From positions 1 through 12,311 of the forward strand of contig WTAW01000230.1 in NCBI GenBank assembly GCA_013139435.1: 12,311 nt of DNA, given 5' to 3'. Below are positions 1 to 5,892 of the stretch, one piece after another; positions within the stretch are counted from its first letter, which is position 1, and the number at the start of each line of letters is the position of its first letter. Below the pieces are notes generated by a model. That model did not search any database, was not told where the DNA came from, and worked only from the letters and a program-made list of their open reading frames with translations. A program made the position numbers and the translations under genes. This stretch comes from Candidatus Aminicenantota bacterium (lineage in GTDB: Bacteria; Acidobacteriota; Aminicenantia; Aminicenantales; Aminicenantaceae).

Positions 1-202
1 CAATGTTGGGATGATTCAGCGCTGCCTGTAACCGAGATTCCTTTAAAAGCTTAAATAGCTCTATAGATTGTTTGTGGGGAACCTTGATCGCGACTTGTTT
101 GTTGAGCCATGTGTCCTTTGCTAGAAAGACCGCACCAAAACCTCCGCTGCCCAACGATCGTATGATGTGGTATTTTCCGACTTTCTGGTCTTTGAGAAAC
201 AT
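1..202 (-). CDS. Serine/threonine protein kinase, N-terminal part (runs off window)
   Basis: Only the first 67 codons are inside the window; the gene continues beyond base 1. The translation shows the start of a Hanks-type kinase domain. The glycine-rich ATP loop is at residues 18-25 (GSGGFGAV), the invariant lysine of the VAIK motif at residue 40, and a helix-C segment ending LNHPNI at residues 62-67, with Glu55 as the likely lysine partner. Such kinases phosphorylate Ser/Thr on target proteins using ATP. Only ten residues precede the kinase domain, so there is no N-terminal sensor; any membrane or sensor part would lie C-terminal, outside the window. The ATG at 202-200 lies one base after the stop of the rsmE remnant, so the gene is probably the last visible cistron of the chaperone operon. 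The ribosome site is weak (GGA about ten bases upstream). Family call is firm, substrate unknown. Confidence 0.9.
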   Translation of the reverse strand, partial: MFLKDQKVGKYHIIRSLGSGGFGAVFLAKDTWLNKQVAIKVPHKQSIELFKLLKESRLQAALNHPNI

Positions 203-203
203 T

Positions 204-386
204 CTACAGATTCCAAAAACAATTGATTAAAACTAAACAGCTGATCGCTGCTGTTTCCACCCGGAATATCTGCGGGCCAAGGCTAATGGCTTTATAGCCA
301 TGGTCCAATATATCGTGTTCTTCCTGTTCTGTCCAGCCACCTTTAGGCCCGACCTCTTCCTCTTTGAGAACATCACTTATTGGATG
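204..386 (-). pseudogene. rsmE: Remnant of rsmE (16S rRNA m3U1498 methyltransferase), C-terminal quarter only
   Basis: Translating the minus strand from 386 to the TAG at 206-204 gives about 60 residues with no internal stop. They contain the C-terminal signature of the SPOUT methyltransferase RsmE: GPKGGWTEQEE (normally GPEGG), then GYKAISLGP, then an LRTETAA-like block read here as IFRVETAA. This is the trefoil-knot part that binds S-adenosylmethionine. The N-terminal PUA-like domain and most of the methyltransferase domain are absent, because an in-frame TGA at 389-387 and the dnaJ stop at 413-411 lie just upstream. There is no in-frame ATG, GTG or TTG with a ribosome site. RsmE is normally about 240 residues. 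The position downstream of dnaJ matches the ancestral order dnaJ-prmA-rsmE, so this is best read as a deletion relic. The preserved frame suggests recent decay. Another rsmE copy may exist elsewhere. Confidence 0.8.
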
Positions 387-410
387 TCACGAAAATATCT
401 CGGTTTATAT

Positions 411-1541
411 TTAGTGAAAGATGTTTTTCATCTTATCGATAAGTCTCTTGTCCACATCATATAGCTTCTCACCACTGGATTCGGCAAATTCCTTCAATAT
501 GTCTTTCTGTTTTTTTGATAAGTTCACAGGAATCTGAACGTCTATCTTTATGTACAGGCTTCCCCTTCTGTGACTGTGGATATCTTTTATACCTTTATCC
601 TTAAGCCGGATGACATTTCCAGGCTGTGTTCCCGGCGGAATGGAAACAATCTCATTCTCTGTCAAGGTGGGGATTTCCACCTTGGTTCCCAGTGCTGCAC
701 GTGTGAATGAGATGGGGACTTGGCAATAAATGTCATTCCCTTCCCGCTCAAAGAATTTGTGCTTCTTGAGTCTGATAACAATGTAAAGATCCCCGCGTGG
801 TGCACCCAAATCCCCCACTTCGCTTTCTCGCTCCATCCTGAGCCTCATCCCATCGTCGATTCCCGCAGGTATCTTTACACGAAGCATTTTTTTCTCTTTC
901 ACTTTACCGGTGCCCCGACATTCCTTGCAGGGAGATGATATGATCTCTGCCTCCCCTCGACAGTGGGAACATGTCCTAGAAAAGGAGAAGAATCCTTGCT
1001 GATATCGGACCTGTCCCCTTCCCTGGCATTGAGGGCAGACTTGCTTCTGTGTTCCCGGGGTCATCCTTGATCCCTTACACTCAGGACAATATTCCATCCG
1101 GTTGAGTTTGATCTCTTTCTCCAAACCAACTGCCGCTTCTTCAAGCGTGAGTTCCATCTCTAGAGCCATGTCTCTTCCGCTCTTCGCATAGGACCTGTTT
1201 CTGGACCTTGTTCCAAAAATGTCCCCGAAGCCAAAGTTGAAAAAGTTTCCGAGAATATCCTCGAAGTCATCGAAGATGGACGCATTGAAGCCAGAAAACG
1301 CACTGAATCCCTGTCCTCTTAAGCCATTGTGTCCAAATTGATCATAGATCGGCTTTTTTTCAGGATCGATCAGAACGCTGTAGGCTTCCGCTGCAGATTT
1401 GAATTTTTCTTCCGCCTCTTTATTCCCAGGATTTTTATCCGGATGATATATCAGTGCCATCCTGCGATAAGCGCTTTTTATTTCCTCAGAAGATGCGCTG
1501 CGGGAAATGCCGAGGATTGCGTAGTAGTCTTGCTTGATCAT
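411..1541 (-). CDS. dnaJ: Chaperone protein DnaJ (Hsp40 co-chaperone)
   Basis: The 376-residue protein has the full class I DnaJ layout. The J-domain covers residues 1-70 with HPD at 33-35, which stimulates DnaK ATPase. A Gly/Phe-rich linker spans about 73-110 and contains a DIF motif at 107-109. The zinc-binding domain spans 152-212 with four CxxC pairs (152/155, 169/172, 191/194, 205/208), followed by the C-terminal substrate-binding domains. All eight zinc cysteines are present, but repeats one and three have lost the final glycine of the CxxCxGxG pattern (KGSR and RGEA). It delivers unfolded clients to DnaK in the cytoplasm. The ATG at 1541 lies 12 bases after the dnaK stop; a GGTGG stretch sits very close to it, so translation probably depends on coupling to dnaK. 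Length and order are typical of the family. Confidence 0.97.
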   Translation of the reverse strand: MIKQDYYAILGISRSASSEEIKSAYRRMALIYHPDKNPGNKEAEEKFKSAAEAYSVLIDPEKKPIYDQFGHNGLRGQGFSAFSGFNASIFDDFEDILGNFFNFGFGDIFGTRSRNRSYAKSGRDMALEMELTLEEAAVGLEKEIKLNRMEYCPECKGSRMTPGTQKQVCPQCQGRGQVRYQQGFFSFSRTCSHCRGEAEIISSPCKECRGTGKVKEKKMLRVKIPAGIDDGMRLRMERESEVGDLGAPRGDLYIVIRLKKHKFFEREGNDIYCQVPISFTRAALGTKVEIPTLTENEIVSIPPGTQPGNVIRLKDKGIKDIHSHRRGSLYIKIDVQIPVNLSKKQKDILKEFAESSGEKLYDVDKRLIDKMKNIFH

Positions 1542-1553
1542 TCCACCCGACTT

Positions 1554-3119
1554 CTATTCAGATTCTTTCTCACGTGTTCTTCTAATAATACTGTGGATCT
1601 CTTCTGGAGTGAGTCCGGAAGTTGGCCTGACTTCTATGCTCTGCTCTCGACCTGTAGTCAGGTCTTTCGCCGATACTCTTGCTATGCCGTCTGCATCGAT
1701 CTCAAATGTGACATCGATCTGAGGGACTCCTGCAGGTGCTGTGGCAATACCGACAAGGTCAAATACAGCCAGGGAAATATTCTCCCGTATATTTTCACTC
1801 TCGCCTTGAAGGATGTGAACTCTCACCCTCCTCTGATCGTGTTCCACAGTGGTAAAGGCCATGGTCTGTTTTGTTGGAGTAGTCGTATTCTTCTCTATAA
1901 TTTTCACAAATCTTTCTTTTTCGGTCTCGATACCGAGTGAGAGGGGTGTGACGTCGAGAAGGAGAATAAGATCCTTCAAAGTTCCTTTAATAATCGCCGT
2001 TTGAATGGACGCTCCCATAGCGACGATTTCATCAGGGTTGATGCGTTCGATGGGTTTTTTCTTAAAAAAATCAGTGATCAACTCTTTGATCAGTGGCATG
2101 CGTGTTTGACCGCCAACCAAGATCACCTCATCAATCTTGTCCGCATCGAGGTTTGCATCGGTCAAAGACTGATCGATATACAGGAACGTTTCCTGGATCA
2201 GATCTTTAGTGAGTTCTTCAAGTTTTGTTCTGGTGATGATTTTCTTGAGATGTTTTGAACCAGACTTATCGGAGCCGATAAAAGGAAGGTTTATCTCTGT
2301 CTCGAGAGTGTAAGAGAGCTCGCGTTTGGATTTCTCTGCCGCCTCCTTGATCCTCTGTAAAGCTAGTTTATCATCGGATAGGTCCACGCCATTTTCTTTC
2401 TCAAATTCTTCTATCAGCCAGCTCACGATCCGGTTATCAAAATCCTCTCCACCCAGGTAGGAATTGCCATTTGTTCCGAGGACGTGAAAAATCCCTTCAT
2501 TGATCTCCATGAGGGTGATATCAAACGTCCCTCCGCCCATGTCATACACAGCGATCGTTGCGTCCTTTTTCGTCTCTAGACCGTAGGCCAAACTGGCTGC
2601 TGTGGGCTCGTTGATGACCCGCAACACTTCCAGTCCTGCGATCTGTGCTGCGTCTTTGGTCGCCTGTCTCTGATGGTCATTAAAATGCGCGGGAACGGTG
2701 ATGACGGCCTGAATGACTTCATCCCCGAAGAAGGTCTCTGCGCATTTTTTTAGGTAGCCCAAGATCATAGCCGAGATTTCTTGAGGGCTGATGGTGTTCG
2801 AATCCACTTGAACCATCACGTCTCCGTTGGGTGCTTCTGCCAATTCATAGGGGATCTTTTTTCGAGCCTCTTGGACCTCTCTCGAGGTAAATTTTTTTTT
2901 TATGTTGCGTTTTATGGCAAAGATGGTGTTTTGGGGATTGGTGATCGCTTGCCGTAGAGCAAGGTTCCCGATCAGTTTTTCACCTGAACTTGTGAAGCTG
3001 ACTACTGAAGGGGTGGTTTGCATTCCTTCAAGGTTGGGAATGACTTTTGGCTCATTCCCCTCGAGGTAGGAGACGCATGAGTATGTCGTTCCGAGGTCGA
3101 TTCCAATGGTTTGACTCAT
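1554..3119 (-). CDS. dnaK: Chaperone protein DnaK (Hsp70), short form lacking the C-terminal lid
   Basis: This is an ATP-dependent chaperone. The nucleotide-binding domain is complete by eye: IGIDLGTTYS at residues 5-14, the AHFNDHQRQATKDA block, EPTAASLAYG, a phosphate-2 loop reading YDMGGGTFD, and VGGQTRMP. The hydrophobic linker (DLILLLDVTPLSLGIET) and the beta substrate-binding domain up to GREQSIEVRPTSG follow. The protein then ends after GLTPEEIHSIIRRTREKESE, at 521 residues. DnaK is usually about 610-640 residues, so the helical lid is missing. The stop is followed 12 bases later by dnaJ, leaving no room for lost coding sequence downstream, so this is an established short form or an old deletion rather than a frameshift in the read. 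The ATG overlaps the grpE stop by four bases (ATGA), implying translational coupling. The operon position with hrcA, grpE and dnaJ suggests a genuine partner of those proteins. Confidence 0.95.
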   Translation of the reverse strand: MSQTIGIDLGTTYSCVSYLEGNEPKVIPNLEGMQTTPSVVSFTSSGEKLIGNLALRQAITNPQNTIFAIKRNIKKKFTSREVQEARKKIPYELAEAPNGDVMVQVDSNTISPQEISAMILGYLKKCAETFFGDEVIQAVITVPAHFNDHQRQATKDAAQIAGLEVLRVINEPTAASLAYGLETKKDATIAVYDMGGGTFDITLMEINEGIFHVLGTNGNSYLGGEDFDNRIVSWLIEEFEKENGVDLSDDKLALQRIKEAAEKSKRELSYTLETEINLPFIGSDKSGSKHLKKIITRTKLEELTKDLIQETFLYIDQSLTDANLDADKIDEVILVGGQTRMPLIKELITDFFKKKPIERINPDEIVAMGASIQTAIIKGTLKDLILLLDVTPLSLGIETEKERFVKIIEKNTTTPTKQTMAFTTVEHDQRRVRVHILQGESENIRENISLAVFDLVGIATAPAGVPQIDVTFEIDADGIARVSAKDLTTGREQSIEVRPTSGLTPEEIHSIIRRTREKESE

Positions 3120-3727
3120 GTTTCATTCTCTTTCTTGGGAAGCACAACCTTTACTAATGATGGTCTGAGAAGTCGTTCGTTGAGCGTATATCCCCGCTGA
3201 AACTCCTCACTGACTTGAGGTTCCTCAATATCTTCAGATTCCTCTGTCATAAATGCCTGGTGAAGATGGGGATTGAATGTCTTGTCCTTGATTTCGATGG
3301 GTTTCACTCCGTATTTGTTTAAAAGATCTAACAACTGTTTATAGATCATTTCGACGCCTTCCTGGAAGATCTCTAGGCTTTTTTGGTAATCGCTTTTTAA
3401 AGACCGTTCAAAATTATCGAGAACGAGGAGCAATTCACCGAAAAATTCGCTGAGAGCATACTGATAATACTCTGATTTATCCCTTTCCAGTCTTTTTCTT
3501 AGATTGTCCTTATCGGCTATTTGTCTCAAGTAGTCCTGCTTCAAATTCTGTATCTCCTCCTTTAAATTTTTGATTTCAGCATCATACTTCTTTATGGCAG
3601 GTGCTTTTGCAGGTGTTCTTCTTTTTTTTTGTGTTTTTTTCTGTTCAGTGAGATACTCGATCTCTATTTTTTCTGCGGACTCTTTCTCTTTATTAACATC
3701 CGCATCGGTCTCGATCTTTTTTGGCAT
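3116..3727 (-). CDS. grpE: GrpE nucleotide exchange factor for DnaK
   Basis: The 203-residue protein matches GrpE in layout. A charged, Lys-rich N-terminal tail (about residues 1-47) is followed by a long heptad-like helix (KNLKEEIQNLKQDYLRQIAD and onward) that would form the dimer coiled coil. The C-terminal beta domain carries the family signature FNPHLHQAFM and the closing RGYTLNERLLRPSLVKV stretch. GrpE releases ADP from DnaK and so lets substrate go; in several bacteria its long helix also acts as a thermosensor. The ATG is preceded at five bases by a perfect AAGGAGG ribosome site that overlaps the end of hrcA (the hrcA stop lies nine bases upstream). The stop TGA overlaps the dnaK ATG. 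Because DnaK here lacks its lid, the part of GrpE that would touch the lid region may be under relaxed constraint. Confidence 0.95.
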   Translation of the reverse strand: MPKKIETDADVNKEKESAEKIEIEYLTEQKKTQKKRRTPAKAPAIKKYDAEIKNLKEEIQNLKQDYLRQIADKDNLRKRLERDKSEYYQYALSEFFGELLLVLDNFERSLKSDYQKSLEIFQEGVEMIYKQLLDLLNKYGVKPIEIKDKTFNPHLHQAFMTEESEDIEEPQVSEEFQRGYTLNERLLRPSLVKVVLPKKENET

Positions 3728-3736
3728 GTGTCCTCC

Positions 3737-4786
3737 TTATTTGTGAGCACTGATCGTGCGGCTTAATTTTTTTGCTACGCAATCCACAAGTGGGATAATC
3801 CTTTTATATGGAAGTCTCTTCGGTCCGATGATTCCGAGCGATCCCAGAACTTGCTCGTCATATCCATAGTGAGAAAGGATCAGAGAACAATCCTCGATCT
3901 CAGGGTAGTTCATCTCCGAGCCGATCAGGACTTTCACTCGATCAAGGCTTATAAATTCAGAGAGGAGTTTTGTGAGCCTTGTTTTCTCTTCGAAATTCTT
4001 AAATAGCGAATGCAACCGTTCCATGTCGAACAGCTCGGGTTTTTCCAGAAGTTTTGATGTTCCCTCCAGAAAGATCTCGTGATCTTCTTCCTCTTGGTGA
4101 AAATAGGTTTTGATCAGAGCTGTCAATTTATGAAGAAGATCCTCAAATTTCATTCTGTAGGAGGGGACCTCTTTGGTCAGATACTCATGGACGAATAAAA
4201 GATTCTTCCCTCTGAATTTATCATTAATGAAGCGAGAGGCGCTGTCCAGCTCATGTTGAGTGAAATATGTGCCAGTGTCAACGACTTCAGTCAGAACCAG
4301 ATTAAAAGTCGTAACAAGAATGATCATAACTTTTTCTTCGGAGATCTTGATGAGACGAAGATACTTGAATTGGATTCGCGAAATTCGGGGAGAGATCACA
4401 AAACCCAGATTGTCGGAGTATTGAGAAAGTGTTCGCGAGGCCTGGACGAGCAATGAATGAAAATTCCCCTTATCATGACGGAAATCATCTGTGGGAATGT
4501 CCACGTGTGCCCTAGTAGGGAAAGCCTCTTGGAACAGTTTATTAACATAAAAACGGAGTCCCTTATCCGTGGGGATGCGACCGGCAGAGGTGTACGGTTG
4601 CAGGAGGTAGCCTTGCTCTTCCAGCCTTACCATGATGTTGCGGACCGTCGCCGGAGATACATAAACCTGTGCTTTTTGGGCGATGTAACCCGAGCTTATG
4701 GGTTTACCCACTTTGAGATAGCTTTCAACAATTAGGTTCAGCACCTGTATGTCCTTGTCTCGCAAGATATAATTTACTTTCGCCAT
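3737..4786 (-). CDS. hrcA: Heat-inducible transcription repressor HrcA
   Basis: The 349-residue protein is normal length for HrcA. The winged helix-turn-helix is at the N-terminus: a helix at 10-25, KPISSGYIAQ, the recognition helix SPATVRNIMVRLEEQGYL at 44-61, and the wing TSAGRIPTDKG at 66-76, which closely follows the family pattern. The rest is the GAF-like dimerisation domain, ending in the GPKRLPYKRIIPLV block. HrcA represses chaperone operons by binding CIRCE operators and is kept active by GroEL. It is the first gene of the operon, so self-repression is expected, yet no CIRCE inverted repeat is visible upstream. The ATG at 4786 has no ribosome site; a promoter ends about a dozen bases before it, suggesting a nearly leaderless message. 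Confidence 0.96.
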   Translation of the reverse strand: MAKVNYILRDKDIQVLNLIVESYLKVGKPISSGYIAQKAQVYVSPATVRNIMVRLEEQGYLLQPYTSAGRIPTDKGLRFYVNKLFQEAFPTRAHVDIPTDDFRHDKGNFHSLLVQASRTLSQYSDNLGFVISPRISRIQFKYLRLIKISEEKVMIILVTTFNLVLTEVVDTGTYFTQHELDSASRFINDKFRGKNLLFVHEYLTKEVPSYRMKFEDLLHKLTALIKTYFHQEEEDHEIFLEGTSKLLEKPELFDMERLHSLFKNFEEKTRLTKLLSEFISLDRVKVLIGSEMNYPEIEDCSLILSHYGYDEQVLGSLGIIGPKRLPYKRIIPLVDCVAKKLSRTISAHK

Positions 4787-4798
4787 TTCTAGATAAAA

Positions 4799-4827
4799 TT
4801 TATAACACTAAATCTTTAAACTTTCAA
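4799..4827 (-). promoter_or_regulatory. Probable sigma70-type promoter of the hrcA-grpE-dnaK-dnaJ operon
   Basis: On the minus strand a -35 box TTGAAA (4827-4822) and a -10 box TATAAA (4804-4799) are separated by exactly 17 bases; each differs from consensus at one position. The expected transcription start is about 4792, only some six bases before the hrcA ATG. Two AACACTA repeats (plus-strand positions 4804-4810 and 4826-4832, 22 bp apart) overlap or touch the two boxes and are candidate operator half-sites. No TTAGCACTC-N9-GAGTGCTAA element is present. Confidence 0.6.
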
Positions 4828-4829
4828 CA

Positions 4830-4853
4830 CTATAACATTTACTATAACATTTA
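4830..4853. repeat. Two tandem 12-bp repeats upstream of the hrcA promoter
   Basis: The unit CTATAACATTTA occurs twice back to back (4830-4841 and 4842-4853). The block lies immediately upstream of the -35 box of the hrcA promoter, partly overlaps the AACACTA repeat at 4826-4832, and shares the ACTATAAC core with it. It could be an operator or activator site; AT-rich slippage is the simpler alternative. Confidence 0.55.
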
Positions 4854-4927
4854 CGGCAAGCATCCCCAAAACTGTGATGGCATGAATCACATTACATATT
4901 TGGGGATGCTTCCAATTTTACGGCAAG
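4850..4927. repeat. Two-tier inverted repeat flanked by 11-bp direct repeats
   Basis: A perfect 13-bp inverted repeat (AAGCATCCCCAAA at 4858-4870, complement at 4899-4911) encloses a second perfect 6-bp inverted repeat (TGTGAT at 4873-4878, ATCACA at 4886-4891) with a 7-base loop. The outer stem is bracketed by the direct repeat TTTACGGCAAG at 4850-4860 and 4917-4927. It lies between the Memo-family gene stop and hrcA. It could stop transcription coming from the Memo-family gene, but no T-run follows the stem on the minus strand, so it is not a standard intrinsic terminator. A small inserted palindromic (REP-like) repeat is the other reading. Confidence 0.75.
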
Positions 4928-4955
4928 GTGAGATTTTTTTATTGTTTCGTCTGGA

Positions 4956-4970
4956 TTGAGTCGAACTCAA
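4956..4970. repeat. Short perfect palindrome after the Memo-family gene
   Basis: TTGAGT and ACTCAA flank a three-base centre CGA. It is about 28 bases downstream of the Memo-family gene stop. It could be a weak terminator stem or a protein site; no T-run follows on the minus strand. Confidence 0.35.
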
Positions 4971-4997
4971 ATGGTTCTGGCTGGCTTCTCACATGGA

Positions 4998-5804
4998 TCA
5001 AAAGATGCGAATTCCGGCGTATCCGACTACCTCATGGAAATTTTTTGTCACTTCTCCGGATGTTTGGTACTTGATGAGTTCAGCTTGTGTGCCGCCAAGG
5101 TCCTTTGATGCAACGATGGTTGCTGTTGTCGGCTGATAACCGCACATGCTGATGTTCTCACGGGATACGACATCGTACAGTCCCTGAGCATCAAGGCGTT
5201 TGATTTCCTCGATAGCAAGAAAATCCTTGATCTTGGCTTCCTGATGATCGACATAGTGACTCATATCTGTGCTGGCCACGATCAAAATATCTTCTTTTTG
5301 ACCTTGGATGGCTTCAGAGATGGCATGTCCGAGTTCTTCCAGTTCTTCGTAAGACGCTTGATATGCGATGCTTATAGGGACGATCGAAAAATCGTCCTTA
5401 AAATACTGAATGAACGGCAACTGCACCTCTAAAGAGTGCTCGCGCTCATGAGCATCACTATCATCGCTGATAAGATCAGAGCGGGTCGCGATGGCGTTCG
5501 CGAGGCCGGAATCTATCGGGACTTCACCTAAAGGGGTCTGCCAAGTCCCTTCTTTCATAATGGCAAATCGAGATTTGACATGCCGGTGGTTTGGACCGAG
5601 TATGACATAGACATTCGGAAGCTGGACTGAAGAGAATACAGCACCAGCCACGGGTCCTGAATACTCGAATCCAGCGTGGGGGACGATCACACTGATGGCC
5701 TTTTTCTTTTCGCGGTTCAGATCGATCATTCTGTCCAATAAAGATTTCAGAGATTCTTCCTGTTTAGGGTAAAAATATCCAGCGACAGCAGGTTTACGCT
5801 TCAA
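4998..5804 (-). CDS. Memo-family protein (AmmeMemoRadiSam system protein B)
   Basis: The 268-residue protein begins with the family hallmark RKPAVAGYFYP (residues 3-13). It then shows VPHAGFEYSGP (41-51), LGPNHR (69-74), TPLGEVPID, EHSLEVQLPF (122-131), STDMSHY (178-184) and MCGYQP (220-225). Family knowledge places metal ligands at two histidines and a cysteine; His43, His73 and Cys221 match these positions. Human MEMO1 binds iron or copper, and bacterial members have no settled reaction. They are often neighbours of an AMMECR1 protein and a radical SAM enzyme, but neither partner is visible here. The start codon is TTG at 5804-5802, chosen because an AGGA ribosome site sits seven bases upstream and the hallmark starts at residue 3. 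A separate promoter lies just before it, 88 bases after the saccharopine dehydrogenase gene. Confidence 0.93.
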   Translation of the reverse strand: MKRKPAVAGYFYPKQEESLKSLLDRMIDLNREKKKAISVIVPHAGFEYSGPVAGAVFSSVQLPNVYVILGPNHRHVKSRFAIMKEGTWQTPLGEVPIDSGLANAIATRSDLISDDSDAHEREHSLEVQLPFIQYFKDDFSIVPISIAYQASYEELEELGHAISEAIQGQKEDILIVASTDMSHYVDHQEAKIKDFLAIEEIKRLDAQGLYDVVSRENISMCGYQPTTATIVASKDLGGTQAELIKYQTSGEVTKNFHEVVGYAGIRIF

Positions 5805-5822
5805 TGGAACGTCCTACTTGAA

Positions 5823-5851
5823 AAGATAAGCTGGCTTCCGGGCTTTGTCAA
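5823..5851 (-). promoter_or_regulatory. Probable sigma70-type promoter of the Memo-family gene
   Basis: Minus strand: consensus -35 TTGACA (5851-5846), a 17-base spacer, then -10 TATCTT (5828-5823). The expected start is about 5816, giving a 12-base leader that still contains the AGGA ribosome site. It suggests the gene can be expressed apart from the upstream lysine genes. Confidence 0.6.
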
Positions 5852-5860
5852 ACAAATGAG

Positions 5861-5873
5861 ACACAATTTGTGT
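5861..5873. repeat. 13-bp palindrome upstream of the Memo-family gene promoter
   Basis: ACACAA-T-TTGTGT is a perfect palindrome with a single central base. It lies nine bases upstream of the -35 box (TTGACA) of the Memo-family gene promoter. It is a plausible dimeric regulator site. It may also act as the stem of a weak terminator for the preceding gene, although no T-run follows directly. Confidence 0.4.
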
Positions 5874-5892
5874 AATCGCATATATAGAATCG

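Noticed and set aside
1329..1940. 203-residue plus-strand open frame opposite dnaJ and dnaK
   Set aside because: It is a shadow of two strongly supported genes, with no motif and no ribosome site.
4950..4975. tRNA T-arm-like TTCGACTC on the minus strand
   Set aside because: The loop is five rather than seven bases, no acceptor or anticodon stems can be formed, and the upstream sequence is the Memo-family gene.
5443..5455. GAGTGCT half-site resembling CIRCE
   Set aside because: It is inside the Memo-family coding sequence, lacks the inverted partner at nine bases, and is far from any chaperone promoter.
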